The notes: generated by a model not told the origin, from the letters alone. A DNA stretch of 64,000 nt from JAXLZZ01 sp046350675 (GCA_046350675.1 JAXLZZ010000006.1:1-64000), one strand, 5' to 3'; positions 14,910 through 23,688 are shown, numbered from the stretch's first letter. Program-made: numbers and translations.

Positions 14910-16184
14910 ATGGAGCCTGAATCAATCCTCACACCCGAAGAAATGGAGTCTATGCGTACAGTACAGACACTGTACGGCGCCCAGGCAAAACTCGCTGCCA
15001 ACCAACTTACAGAAAATTTAGGGCTTAGCGAAGAAACACAAACGGAATTTGTGGGTCGAGTGGCCATAGGTCTTGAAAGCCTAGATTTTGAGCGCAGAAA
15101 ACATGTTGCGGATCTCTTTGTGGAACTAACTCATTCGCTCGATGTAGTTGAGATAGGTGAACCCACGCAAGATACTCCTCGGCCTTCCGGATTGCCTATA
15201 TTTGTGCCTGCCATCGAGGAAGAGACACCACCTACGCCAGTAAGTAATGGCTCTAAACCTACTGATTCAGAATCCGAAAAATCCATTCATAATGGCAATG
15301 GTTCGCACCTCGTACACGATACTCAAATCGCTACAGAGACCGAACGATCCGAATTAGCAAAGCCGCAGCTCGCGTGGCTCGAGGGGGTCCTTGGCGAAGA
15401 AGGGGCTGCACGCGTGGCGGCGCTTTCCGACCCGCATCGACTTGAGTTTACGCAGAATCTTGGCAATACATATATAAATCTTAAAATTGCACGTTTAAGT
15501 ACGGAAGATAAAGTAAAGCGCTCACAACAAATGAGTGCGTTTATTGCTGAGGGTAAGTCATATAAAGAAATAGCTGAGCAGGAGCAGTGCGAGCCAGCTA
15601 CTCTCTCGGCTGCTATGAGGAAAATGATAACAAGTATTAGTAGTCGCACAGAACAAGCTGACCTGATCGCTCTAATCCCCAACAGCGACACTGCACCAAT
15701 AGAGTCTTCACAAAGTGATACGACACTTGCAGAAACCGAATCAGAACCAGAAGTAGGAAAATTACCTTACGATGAGTCTGAGTTTGAACCTCAAGAATTT
15801 ACAAAGCTACAACACAATTGGTTTTCAAAAGTGTTCGGCAAAGAGAATTTTGGCCTCGCAACCGTGAATACGCTACAAACGTTGTCTACTTCCCAGAGAA
15901 TGCATTTAGCAAGCAAGCTTAATAAGCATGTCAGAGCGCATAGTGCTAAAAAAGATGGTACATACGTGGCTGGGCGCAAAGAAGACGAAGTCGCATTGCT
16001 TATACAAGGTAAAACAATAGAGGAAATAAGCGAATCCGTTGCACGCCCGGAAGTAGCAGTAAATCAAGAACTGCATGTCACAGCCATAACAATTAACCAA
16101 AATGTTTCGATAGAAGAACTGCGTTCTATGCTGGCAAGTGCAGCAGAGTATCCAACGGAATCACGTAATGGAAGCGGGCTCTAG
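14910..16184 (+). CDS. Repeat protein with region-4-like HTH units, paired with a sigma-like factor
   Basis: 424 residues of unknown family. Three related helical units are visible (about 12-80, 152-243 and 298-395), separated by acidic Ser/Thr/Pro linkers. Units 2 and 3 start LAWLEGVLGEEG and HNWFSKVFGKEN and end in HTH-like segments, IAEGKSYKEIAEQEQCEPA and LIQGKTIEEISESVARPEV, that resemble sigma-70 region 4 or LuxR-type helices. Unit 1 appears shorter. The downstream sigma-like gene overlaps its end by 17 bases, so the two are probably co-translated and may act together, for example as activator, anti-sigma or accessory factor. Nothing in the sequence decides between these. Confidence 0.65.
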   Translation: MEPESILTPEEMESMRTVQTLYGAQAKLAANQLTENLGLSEETQTEFVGRVAIGLESLDFERRKHVADLFVELTHSLDVVEIGEPTQDTPRPSGLPIFVPAIEEETPPTPVSNGSKPTDSESEKSIHNGNGSHLVHDTQIATETERSELAKPQLAWLEGVLGEEGAARVAALSDPHRLEFTQNLGNTYINLKIARLSTEDKVKRSQQMSAFIAEGKSYKEIAEQEQCEPATLSAAMRKMITSISSRTEQADLIALIPNSDTAPIESSQSDTTLAETESEPEVGKLPYDESEFEPQEFTKLQHNWFSKVFGKENFGLATVNTLQTLSTSQRMHLASKLNKHVRAHSAKKDGTYVAGRKEDEVALLIQGKTIEEISESVARPEVAVNQELHVTAITINQNVSIEELRSMLASAAEYPTESRNGSGL

Positions 16185-17202
16185 AGAGCTTTTCGCTCAC
16201 GAACTTGGATTAGAGATTGGCTTTGACCCATTAGGTTTAGCGACTCAAGCAATACAAAAACTTAAGGAACATCACTTATCGACTCGTATTAAAGATGCAC
16301 CGAGGGATATTTTATTGCCAGATACCTCTCAAGTAGTTGAAGTGCCACTATTGGCTGAAATTGTAACAGAAGACCCTATCCACAAAACTCCAGAGACACA
16401 AAAAGACTCCTACAAAGCTGGTTTTATTAGTATCGGTGGTGAATTGTACAAGCCAGCAGATATATTAAGGGAAGAAAATGACCAAGAATTCACCCGCAAG
16501 ACAAGCGCAGCAGCAGTATACTGCCAGCAATTATTACGTAAGGCGCAGTTTGAAGAACTCTTATTAGATGAAAATAGAGAATTAGCCTCCGCATTAAGTT
16601 GGATTGAAGACGCAGTCAAGCCAACCATGCTCGGTATTTGTCGAAGATATACAGCAAACCAAAGGTACGGCCGTCACGATATGATGCAAACAATGCGGGA
16701 GCATACGGTCACTTCAATCATTCCTCAATATGACCTAACAAAAGGATCCTTTCATGCATATTTTGCAGGGAGTGCCTGGCGGCGTGTAGATGAGGAGGTC
16801 GGTAGAAATATGTCATATTTCAGGACGCCTAGCGCCGGAGTTAGATTGTCTGAAGAATCGAAAGCGAAAGCATTTAATGCTTTTTCATATCATAGTGTTG
16901 ATACTGAAAATAAAGACGATATGTCTGGGTTAGATTTTCTTGGACCAAGTAGCTATAACAATCCAGTTCGTGCAGTACTTGCACAAGAAGTACTTTCTGT
17001 AGTTAAAGAAGCGACTGAAAATTTTACCGTTATTGAAAAAATAGCATTTGAACAGGTGTTATTAGGGGAACAAGAATACGCAGAAGTAGCTGACAAAAAT
17101 AATCTTCCTGATGTTAAGACAGTTGATAATGCACTGCAACGAGTCAAACGAAAAATAGCAAAGGCTATGGCTGACAATAATCTGTCATCGGATTTAGAAT
17201 AA
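16168..17202 (+). CDS. Divergent sigma-70-like RNA polymerase factor
   Basis: 344 residues. Residues ~150-215 match sigma region 2: ICRRYTANQRYGRHDMMQTM, then PQYDLTKGSFHAYFAGSAWRR and VDEEVGR, the pattern of the core-binding and -10-recognising helices. Residues ~275-335 match region 4, with an HTH (EYAEVADKNNLPDVKTVDNALQ reads like a recognition helix pair) and a basic end. The N-terminal 140 residues have no recognised domain. ATG 16168 is taken because the frame upstream lies inside the preceding gene. DNA target unknown; phage-type or developmental sigma factors are the nearest analogues. Confidence 0.75.
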   Translation: MEAGSRELFAHELGLEIGFDPLGLATQAIQKLKEHHLSTRIKDAPRDILLPDTSQVVEVPLLAEIVTEDPIHKTPETQKDSYKAGFISIGGELYKPADILREENDQEFTRKTSAAAVYCQQLLRKAQFEELLLDENRELASALSWIEDAVKPTMLGICRRYTANQRYGRHDMMQTMREHTVTSIIPQYDLTKGSFHAYFAGSAWRRVDEEVGRNMSYFRTPSAGVRLSEESKAKAFNAFSYHSVDTENKDDMSGLDFLGPSSYNNPVRAVLAQEVLSVVKEATENFTVIEKIAFEQVLLGEQEYAEVADKNNLPDVKTVDNALQRVKRKIAKAMADNNLSSDLE

Positions 17203-17287
17203 ACCCTAATGATGTGGCAAATCTAACTGCGTTATAACCGTAAATTTAGCACACTAAATAGTAGTGGTTACGCAACGTAACTACCCC

Positions 17288-17321
17288 GAAGAAATCGTCG
17301 CAAAATCGCGGCGATTTCTTC
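17288..17321 (+). terminator. Probable terminator of the sigma-like operon
   Basis: GAAGAAATCG and CGATTTCTTC form a 10-bp stem with a 14-base partly pairing loop. The following T-run is short. Confidence 0.5.
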
Positions 17322-17349
17322 TTGTAAAAGGTAAAAGAGCGGAGGGTAT

Positions 17350-17967
17350 ATGAAAATACTCAACAGATCTAAAAAAGTAATTAAATCAGCGGTGATTGGT
17401 GGCTCTGCGGCAGCAGTGCTCGTAGCCTCACCACTAGCGTTTGCACACGGCTCCAACGGTGACAGAAGCGGCGATAATAAGGGTTCGTATTCGAGACATG
17501 CATCAGCAACCAGTCAGCAGCAGAAACAAAAGCATGACGGCGATCGCCAGCGTAACGACAACAATTGGTGGTGGAAGCAGCGCCACGACCGTCAAAAAAC
17601 TTGCGCTGAGCAACAGGCAGCAGTAAGCCAGCGTGCTGCAAGTAAGGCGGACAAGAGCCAAAAGAAGTTAAATGGCTTAAATATTGTTTATAGCGGCACG
17701 CAAACGTACGCGACTAGTGGGGACGTAACAGTCGAAAATTACGACACGTTGAATGCCAAAGCTACCGCTAGTCAGACGGCCGCTACTAATGCAGTCGGGG
17801 CAATAACAGCACCACAGTTAAACTGTGACGATACTTCGGATGCAACCATGCAGGCCAACAAGGACGCACTGAATGACTACTACACCAAAGAACGTACAGC
17901 CGATAAGGCAATAGGTATGTACCGACATGATGTGATGGTCTTGTTCAACGCAGCGGTTGAAAGCTAA
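17350..17967 (+). CDS. Secreted hypothetical protein
   Basis: 205 residues with a clear signal peptide (basic KILNRSKKVIK, hydrophobic AVIGGSAAAVLVASPLAF, probable cut after AFA). The mature part begins with a Ser/Asp/Gln/Lys-rich linker containing NNWWWKQRHDRQ, then a helical region with two cysteines (KTCAEQQ and LNCDDT) that may pair. A strong GCGGAGGG Shine-Dalgarno precedes ATG 17350 and a terminator follows. Function unknown; probably surface-released or wall-associated. Confidence 0.72.
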   Translation: MKILNRSKKVIKSAVIGGSAAAVLVASPLAFAHGSNGDRSGDNKGSYSRHASATSQQQKQKHDGDRQRNDNNWWWKQRHDRQKTCAEQQAAVSQRAASKADKSQKKLNGLNIVYSGTQTYATSGDVTVENYDTLNAKATASQTAATNAVGAITAPQLNCDDTSDATMQANKDALNDYYTKERTADKAIGMYRHDVMVLFNAAVES

Positions 17968-17988
17968 TCAACTCTGGCACTGTGATTT

Positions 17989-18016
17989 AAAGAGGCGCCT
18001 GAAGGGCGCCTCTTTT
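17989..18016 (+). terminator. Intrinsic terminator
   Basis: AAAGAGGCGCC-TGAA-GGCGCCTCTTTT with T-run, at the end of the secreted-protein gene and facing the convergent regulator. Confidence 0.85.
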
Positions 18017-18040
18017 AGTGCGCAAGTAAAGCCTAGAGTG

Positions 18041-18820
18041 CTACTCTTCGTTTTCGGGCTCAAGCATGGCTTCAAGTATGTCGAGCTCTTCAACAGTTTC
18101 TGACGGCACTTTACTTTTATTGGTTTCGTAATGTGAGATCATACCTGTTGACTTCCCGAGTAGTTCGCCAAACTCAGTTTGATTTAATCCAAGTTTTCTA
18201 CGTATATATATCATTCGCTCGCCAGCGCCATCTGTTTTATCAGCAACTATCCTTTGCGGTAGATTTGCGCCTAGATTTTTAAGTTTAACTGCGACTCTGT
18301 GCTCCTCTAAAACTTCATCTTCAACTTCAAACTTGGCTTTCACGCTGTTGAGACAAGCTACATACTTAGAACTTACTTTTTGCCGCCCACCTTCTATACG
18401 GATAACCGTGAAACGACTACAGCCAAGCTCGTCGGCAAACTTCTCTTGAGTCATGCCAAGGAAATGACGCGTTGCTTCCATCTCAATGGCCCGCCCTTCG
18501 TACAATATCTTGTCGCGGGATATTTTAGCTTCAGTTTTTTTGTAATCGAGGTGTACTATCTTATCGATGCGTAACCTTTCGCTAATTTTTTGAGCAAGGT
18601 CAACTAATTGTTCTGTTGGCGGCTCCTCGGGAGACTCTGAGACTCCGGCTTCACGAAGTGCAAGCTCTGTGATGATTGCGCCAATTGTTGGTGCAACATC
18701 CTGAATGCGTGATTGCTCGAAGTCATTAAGCTGCTCTTCAGTTGCATCGAAGCGGTCTGTTACTTCGTTTGCTGTATGCAAGTTAATAGGTTTGGTTGGT
18801 GATTCAAATTCATGGTTCAT
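18041..18820 (-). CDS. Transcriptional regulator with two XRE-type HTH domains
   Basis: 259 residues carrying two Cro/C1-type helix-turn-helix units: residues ~110-165 (HFLGMTQEKFADELGCSRFT then IEGGRQKVS) and ~198-250 (RRKLGLNQTEFGELLGKSTG then YETNKSKVPSETVEEL). The N-terminal third is acidic and helical with no known domain. It probably represses or activates at tandem sites. ATG 18820 is preferred because TATTCT ends 7 bases before it; ATG 18871 is an alternative that adds 17 residues. It is divergent from the winged-helix/Nudix-like gene, which is a likely target together with itself. Confidence 0.75.
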   Translation of the reverse strand: MNHEFESPTKPINLHTANEVTDRFDATEEQLNDFEQSRIQDVAPTIGAIITELALREAGVSESPEEPPTEQLVDLAQKISERLRIDKIVHLDYKKTEAKISRDKILYEGRAIEMEATRHFLGMTQEKFADELGCSRFTVIRIEGGRQKVSSKYVACLNSVKAKFEVEDEVLEEHRVAVKLKNLGANLPQRIVADKTDGAGERMIYIRRKLGLNQTEFGELLGKSTGMISHYETNKSKVPSETVEELDILEAMLEPENEE

Positions 18821-18874
18821 GTTTGACAGAATAGAATAAAAAGTTTCCGAATAATATGAAACGTTTTTCATATA

Positions 18875-18902
18875 TTGGAGACATATCCTTGGATGCTATG
18901 CT
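18875..18902 (+). promoter_or_regulatory. Leaderless promoter of the winged-helix/Nudix-like gene
   Basis: TTGGAG (18875-18880), 16-base spacer, TATGCT (18897-18902), 6 bases to ATG 18909. The region is shared with the divergent XRE regulator. Confidence 0.5.
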
Positions 18903-18908
18903 TAAAGC

Positions 18909-19574
18909 ATGGTGCAAAAAGCGGGATTACGTATACTCAACTCTTTTAATAACGAGAATTCACGAAACTTTGTGGAGCTTTGCAAAGAGGCCGGTTACCC
19001 AACTGACCTTGGCGGATATTACCTAAGACAATTAGTGAGATCTGAGTATCTACATAAAGGCGAGCGTGGTGAGTATATTCTGGGCCCAAAAGGTCGGCAG
19101 TACCTTGCCAGCAACCACCAAGCAAGCTTCATGCCAAGACTACATGTAATGACCATAGCAGCTTATAAAAATGATTTAGTGGTCTTGAAGCGCAATCAGC
19201 AACCTTTCTTGGGTGCGCATGAATGGCCTGCGAGTGCAGTAAGTGCTGCTGAAACGAAAGAAGCCGCCCTACAGCGGCTACTTAGTGAGCGATTGGCCTC
19301 TGCCAAAAGCACTGACTATGTAGGCGTATTTCGTCGTATTGATATGTATGACGGTGAATTATTTGATGATAAGTTCTTTTTAGTTCACAAAGTTGAGCTA
19401 GACCAGGCGCCAATTGAAGAAGTAATAAACGGTATTAATACCCGTATCGAAGAAAGCAGACTAGAGTCGCTCAAAAATAAATCGAGAAGCCTTATCGATA
19501 TATACGAGTTCAGTAAAAATCAGCATCAGTACCAAGAGAAAACATACGAACTTGCATACGATGACTTTGAATAG
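18909..19574 (+). CDS. Winged-helix regulator fused to a degenerate Nudix-like domain
   Basis: 221 residues. Residues 1-65 look like a winged helix (SRNFVELCKEAGYPTDLGGYYLRQLVRSEYL, then GEYILGPKGRQYLAS as wing). Residues ~75-200 follow the Nudix beta-alpha-beta layout (MTIAAYKNDLVVLKRNQQPF, HEWPASAVSAAETKEAALQRLL), but the Nudix box lacks the REUXEEXGU acidic residues, so hydrolysis is unlikely. By analogy with NrtR-type proteins it may sense a nucleotide or ADP-ribose derivative. It could also be an unrelated fold with chance similarity. Confidence 0.55.
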   Translation: MVQKAGLRILNSFNNENSRNFVELCKEAGYPTDLGGYYLRQLVRSEYLHKGERGEYILGPKGRQYLASNHQASFMPRLHVMTIAAYKNDLVVLKRNQQPFLGAHEWPASAVSAAETKEAALQRLLSERLASAKSTDYVGVFRRIDMYDGELFDDKFFLVHKVELDQAPIEEVINGINTRIEESRLESLKNKSRSLIDIYEFSKNQHQYQEKTYELAYDDFE

Positions 19575-19619
19575 CTAGTATGCCCAGCCGTGAGTACTCC
19601 TTAGGGTATGGCTCGTCGG

Positions 19620-19648
19620 TTGACAACTACCTCTGCTAGGTCTATAAC
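19620..19648 (+). promoter_or_regulatory. Promoter of the hdeD-like gene
   Basis: TTGACA (19620-19625), 17-base spacer, TATAAC (19643-19648), then a short leader with TAAGGAGAT before ATG 19673. Confidence 0.7.
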
Positions 19649-19672
19649 AATACTTAGTAATAAGGAGATCGC

Positions 19673-20230
19673 ATGGACGAATCATCATTAAAAGATATGT
19701 GGGGCGCTCTCGCGGTGCGCGGAATGGCAGCAATTGCCTTCGGAATCGCGGCAGTATTTTGGCCACAAATTACACTCGTAACACTTGTGTATTTGTTTGG
19801 TGCGTACATCCTCGTATCAGGTATTGTGAACCTGATCGTAGGTCTTACTAACCTAAAAGACGAAAACTCCATCTGGACTCGCGTGCTCGTATTGCTCGTG
19901 GCTCTACTTGAAGTTGGTATCGGTGTATATCTGCTCCGCCACCCACTCGTAACCTTCGCAACCTTGATCTTGTTGATCTCTTTGGCTCTCATTGTCCGCG
20001 GTTTGTATGATATCTTTACCGGTATCTTCGGCGAAGGCGGTGCTTCATATCGCACCCTAATGGTTATAGGTGGTCTTGTAGCCGGTGCAGTAGGCGTTAT
20101 CCTATTGTTCCAGCCTGCTGCTTCTGGTGTAGCATTCGTATGGGTTCTAGGCCTATACGCATTGATCACTGGTCCACTTATGGTTGCACTTGCCTTTGAT
20201 GGTAAGCGTGCAGCTTCTGGCAAGAAATAG
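19673..20230 (+). CDS. HdeD-family membrane protein (DUF308)
   Basis: 185 residues with six predicted membrane helices in three pairs, starting WGALAVRGMAAIAFGIAAVFWP, a hallmark of HdeD proteins. In E. coli HdeD contributes to acid resistance; here the role is inferred only. It has a canonical promoter, a strong Shine-Dalgarno and its own terminator, so it is a single-gene unit. Confidence 0.87.
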   Translation: MDESSLKDMWGALAVRGMAAIAFGIAAVFWPQITLVTLVYLFGAYILVSGIVNLIVGLTNLKDENSIWTRVLVLLVALLEVGIGVYLLRHPLVTFATLILLISLALIVRGLYDIFTGIFGEGGASYRTLMVIGGLVAGAVGVILLFQPAASGVAFVWVLGLYALITGPLMVALAFDGKRAASGKK

Positions 20231-20245
20231 TATTTCTACGCTAAC

Positions 20246-20277
20246 AAAAATGAGGCTTCCCACAGAGCCTCATTTTT
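20246..20277 (+). terminator. Intrinsic terminator
   Basis: AAAAATGAGGCT and AGCCTCATTTTT pair around an 8-base loop. Confidence 0.85.
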
Positions 20278-20369
20278 ATTTGGCTCGATAGCATAACCAT
20301 GCAAGTGTATTTTTCACTGTCCTCTCAGTAAACTCTTGATACTCTAGGAGGGTTAAAAAAGGAGGGCAC

Positions 20370-20564
20370 ATGGCAATAAGTGATAGAGGATTCGCATCGA
20401 TGAGTCCAGAAAAACAACGTGAGATAGCTCGTAAGGGCGGTCAAGCGAGTGGTGGGAATTTCAAGCATGACCCGCAACGCGCCAGTGAAGCAGGCAAGAA
20501 AGGCGCTCAGGCACAACCAGTAGAGGCTAAGCAGCTGGGCGGTCAGAATAGCCGCCGCAAATAG
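20370..20564 (+). CDS. KGG-repeat stress-type small protein
   Basis: 64 residues with the KGG motif seen in YciG/Con-10-like proteins: SPEKQREIARKGGQASGG, HDPQRASEAGKKGAQA, and a third weaker unit AKQLGGQNSRR. These glycine- and lysine-rich proteins are often induced by stress or in stationary phase; the molecular role is not settled. AAAAGGAGGGCAC precedes the ATG and a terminator follows. Confidence 0.85.
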   Translation: MAISDRGFASMSPEKQREIARKGGQASGGNFKHDPQRASEAGKKGAQAQPVEAKQLGGQNSRRK

Positions 20565-20580
20565 CAGGTTCCAGACTCGT

Positions 20581-20610
20581 AAAGCCGTCCTTCGGGGCGG
20601 CTTTCTTTTT
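20581..20610 (+). terminator. Intrinsic terminator
   Basis: AAAGCCGTCC-TTCG-GGGCGGCTTT stem followed by a T-rich stretch. Confidence 0.8.
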
Positions 20611-20651
20611 AGCTTCAGCTTATTTTCAACTAACCCGCTACAATAGTACCT

Positions 20652-21332
20652 ATGCGAATACTTGTTGTAGAAGACGAACATAAGATAGCAAACGCCATAA
20701 AACAAGGGCTGGAGCGCCAATCTTATGCAGTAGATGTGGCCTATAACGGCGATGACGGCTTATCAATGGCAACCACCGAACCATATGATTTAATTATTCT
20801 CGATCGCATGATGCCTGGTAAGGTTGACGGCACCGGCATTTTGCGTGAACTGCGCAAACAAGGCAACCACACTCCAGTGTTACTCCTAACAGCTAAAGAT
20901 AAAGTACTCGACCGCGCCGAAGGGTTAAACATGGGCGCTGATGATTATCTCGTGAAACCCTTTGCATTTGTGGAGCTTATTGCCCGTGTGCGAGCACTTT
21001 TGCGCAGACCAGCCCAAGCTCTCGATAGCAAACTCACCTACGATGATCTCGAGCTTGATACCGAAAAGCTCCTGGTAACACGAGGCGGTAAACAAATCGA
21101 CCTTACTGCCAAAGAGTTTGCACTACTTGAATATCTCATGCGCAATTCTGATAGAATTGTGACCAAAGACACGCTCATAGGCCAGGTTTGGGATTATGAC
21201 GCAGATGTACTGCCAAATACGGTTGAGGTATATATCGGTTATTTGCGAAATAAAATTGATCGACCATTCGATAGTCCACCACTTGTGAATACCAAGCGCG
21301 GCTTTGGCTACTACTTCGGGAACCTTACATGA
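20652..21332 (+). CDS. OmpR-family response regulator
   Basis: 226 residues. Receiver domain 1-120 with acidic pocket VVEDEHK, phosphoacceptor in LIILDRMMPG, Thr in LLLTAKD and Lys in YLVKPFAF. The C-terminal winged helix (residues ~130-225) has LTAKEFALLEYLMRNSDRIV and VYIGYLRNKID. It binds DNA after phosphorylation by the kinase encoded next, with which it overlaps by 4 bases. TACAAT ends 7 bases before the ATG, so the mRNA is probably leaderless. The signal is unknown. Confidence 0.93.
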   Translation: MRILVVEDEHKIANAIKQGLERQSYAVDVAYNGDDGLSMATTEPYDLIILDRMMPGKVDGTGILRELRKQGNHTPVLLLTAKDKVLDRAEGLNMGADDYLVKPFAFVELIARVRALLRRPAQALDSKLTYDDLELDTEKLLVTRGGKQIDLTAKEFALLEYLMRNSDRIVTKDTLIGQVWDYDADVLPNTVEVYIGYLRNKIDRPFDSPPLVNTKRGFGYYFGNLT

Positions 21333-22354
21333 AATTTCACCAGAGCTCACTCCGCCTCGCCAGCCTCTACCTCGGCATCATAATGTTCATCAGTATTTTC
21401 TTTAGTCTGAATGTCTACCAGCAATCAACCGATGAACTCGAGCGGGGTATTAGTGGTCCTGATATCGTGCTGCAAGGATCGGCGGGTGGCCACCGATTCA
21501 CTATTCAGCCCCAGGCACGCCAAGCACTTCAACAGGATGCCGTGATACGCCTCCATGACGCCAAAGAAAATGTGCGCAACCGACTGATCTTCACCAATAT
21601 CCTTATCTTGGTAGGCGCCGGCATACTCAGCTACTACCTAGCTTCACGCACCTTACGGCCTATCGAAGAAGCCAACGAAGCACAAAGCCGCTTTACTGCC
21701 GATGCCAGCCATGAGCTGCGTACACCAATCGCTGCCATGCAAAGCGAAATAGAAGTAGCATTAATGGATCCCAAGCTCACGCTCGCACAGTCCAAAAAAC
21801 TGCTACGGAGCAATTTAGAAGAATTGGCAAAACTCACTGCGCTAACTACTGGATTACTTAAGTTAGCACACAACGAAGACGGTGCGCTCGAAATGTCCGC
21901 TGTAGATATGCAGGAAGTGCTCAAGCAAGCTGTCGACCATGTTTCTGCCAGTGCAGAAGCTAAAAACATAGCTATTACTAGCCATGTAGCCAAAGATGTC
22001 GCGCTCTATGCCGACAAAGATAGCATCATTGACATGTTTGTGACGATTATTGATAACGCCGTAAAATACAGCCCTGAAAAATCAGAAGTTACCATCACCG
22101 CAGCTGCGGATCGCAAGAACGCCTTGATACACATCACCGACAAAGGCATTGGCATGAAACCAAGCGAGACAGAACATATTTTTGAACGCTTCTATCGTGC
22201 AGATTCGGCGCGCAGCAAAGAGCAGGGTAATGGCTACGGTATTGGGCTGTCAATTGCTAAGCAAATCGTTGATGCCCACGATGGCACTATCGCCGTACAG
22301 AGCAAGCCAAACAAAGGCTCCACCTTCACAATCACTCTTCCGCTAGCAAGCTAG
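21329..22354 (+). CDS. Sensor histidine kinase
   Basis: 341 residues. Two membrane helices (about 11-29 and 88-106) enclose a short outside segment of ~55 residues, so there is little room for a sensor domain. The H-box is FTADASHELRTPIAAMQSE. The HATPase has N-box IDNAVKYSP, G1 DKGIGM, F-box FERFYRAD and G2 GNGYGIGLSIAK. No HAMP domain is clear. It is translationally coupled to the regulator (ATGA overlap) and followed by a palindromic repeat. Confidence 0.93.
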   Translation: MKFHQSSLRLASLYLGIIMFISIFFSLNVYQQSTDELERGISGPDIVLQGSAGGHRFTIQPQARQALQQDAVIRLHDAKENVRNRLIFTNILILVGAGILSYYLASRTLRPIEEANEAQSRFTADASHELRTPIAAMQSEIEVALMDPKLTLAQSKKLLRSNLEELAKLTALTTGLLKLAHNEDGALEMSAVDMQEVLKQAVDHVSASAEAKNIAITSHVAKDVALYADKDSIIDMFVTIIDNAVKYSPEKSEVTITAAADRKNALIHITDKGIGMKPSETEHIFERFYRADSARSKEQGNGYGIGLSIAKQIVDAHDGTIAVQSKPNKGSTFTITLPLAS

Positions 22355-22358
22355 TGTC

Positions 22359-22439
22359 TGTCATCTCGAGGGAATCCGAGAGATCTCTCCAAACTCCGTG
22401 GAGGCTTTAGAGAGATTTCTCCCTGCGGTCGAAATGACA
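22359..22439 (-). repeat. 81-bp palindromic interspersed repeat, copy 2 (inverted)
   Basis: Reverse complement matches 3764-3844 over the full 81 bp with about eight differences. It lies between the convergent kinase and glutamate dehydrogenase genes and could act as a bidirectional terminator or REP element. Confidence 0.7.
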
Positions 22440-22482
22440 GGGTGTATTGGTTCTGCAGTGTATTCAGAATGAGAGTCAAATA

Positions 22483-23688
22483 CTATGATGCTAACTTTTT
22501 GAAAGCGTTGATAAACGCTGCTTCTTTGTAAGACACGTGTTGAGTTGTGGCAGTTTCGTATAATTCGGCAGTTGCCATCGATAAGTATTCTTTGAGTTGT
22601 TGATTAACTTCTTCTTCTGTCCAATGTTCACCTTGTTTGTTTTGCAGCCATTCCAAGTAGCTCACAATAACGCCGCCAGCATTTGCCACAATATCAGGTA
22701 TTACGGCTACCCCTTGTTCGGTTAAGTAATGGTAGGCTGGATCATCAACCGGCCCGTTTGCTAGCTCAAGTATGTACTTGGCTTTCACATCTTTCATATT
22801 TGATTCGGTGACGGCATCGCCGAGAGCGGCCAACACCAGTACATCTACTTCAAGTCCAAGAATATCGTCTGCAGGTGTTACGCATACACCAGCCTCTTCA
22901 TATTTTTCGAAACGCCCATGCGCTTTTTTGAAATCACTCAGCTTTCTTGCGCTCAAGCCGCTAGTATTTACAAGCGTTGCGCCAGAATCGCTAGCGGCAA
23001 TCAACTTCCAATGTGGTTCTTCGGCTTCAGAAATAGTGCCAAAGAACGAACCGACATTGCCAAAGCCTTGCACAGCAACGGTAATATCGTGGTCGGACTT
23101 TCCCAGGTGTTTTAATAACTCATGCAATACAATCACACCGCCATGACCCGTCGCTGCTTCACGGCCTTCGCTGCCACCATTCTCAATTTTTTTACCAGTA
23201 AAGCTGGCTTTGGTTGTGTCACCCGTAAGGCGTTCGTATTCATCCACCATCCAGTCAATTACTCGACCGTCTGTATTTACATCGGGAGCAGGAACATCTT
23301 GATCTGGTCCAATATGTGGTTCCAAATACGCCGCGTACTTGCGACTTAATTCTTCGAGCTCCTCGTCTGACAATTCTCGTGGATTTACCGCCACGCCACC
23401 TTTACCGCCACCAAGCGGCAAGCCTACCGCGGCAGTTTTAAAGCTCATGAGGGTTGCCAGAGCGCGTACTTCATCTAAATCAACTTCTGGATGAAAGCGA
23501 ATGCCACCTTTGTACGGCCCACGTTGATTATTATGCTGCACTCGATACCCCTTGAAGCTCTTGCCGCTTTTGAGTTCAATATCAAATACATGCTCCTTAT
23601 CAATCGCAATGAGCTTATCGATATCGCCTTCGGTCAAGCCAATTTTGGTGCCGATGTCTTGGATGAGTTTGTGTGTTGTTTGTAGCAT
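22483..23688 (-). CDS. gdhA: Glutamate dehydrogenase (Glu/Leu/Phe/Val family)
   Basis: 401 residues, near the usual ~410-420. It interconverts glutamate with 2-oxoglutarate and ammonia using NAD(P). The N-terminal domain has NQRGPYKGGIRFHPEVD, the catalytic lysine region GLPLGGGKGG and QDVPAPDVNTD. The Rossmann domain has VAVQGFGNVGSFFGTISE. Cofactor preference cannot be read with confidence. GTAGGAAGA lies before the ATG. Nitrogen or energy metabolism is the likely role in an otherwise amino-acid-poor gene set. Confidence 0.92.
   Translation of the reverse strand: MLQTTHKLIQDIGTKIGLTEGDIDKLIAIDKEHVFDIELKSGKSFKGYRVQHNNQRGPYKGGIRFHPEVDLDEVRALATLMSFKTAAVGLPLGGGKGGVAVNPRELSDEELEELSRKYAAYLEPHIGPDQDVPAPDVNTDGRVIDWMVDEYERLTGDTTKASFTGKKIENGGSEGREAATGHGGVIVLHELLKHLGKSDHDITVAVQGFGNVGSFFGTISEAEEPHWKLIAASDSGATLVNTSGLSARKLSDFKKAHGRFEKYEEAGVCVTPADDILGLEVDVLVLAALGDAVTESNMKDVKAKYILELANGPVDDPAYHYLTEQGVAVIPDIVANAGGVIVSYLEWLQNKQGEHWTEEEVNQQLKEYLSMATAELYETATTQHVSYKEAAFINAFKKLAS

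Noticed and set aside
18380..18574. Plus-strand ORF inside the XRE regulator
   Set aside because: Antisense shadow of a well-supported coding frame with HTH motifs.
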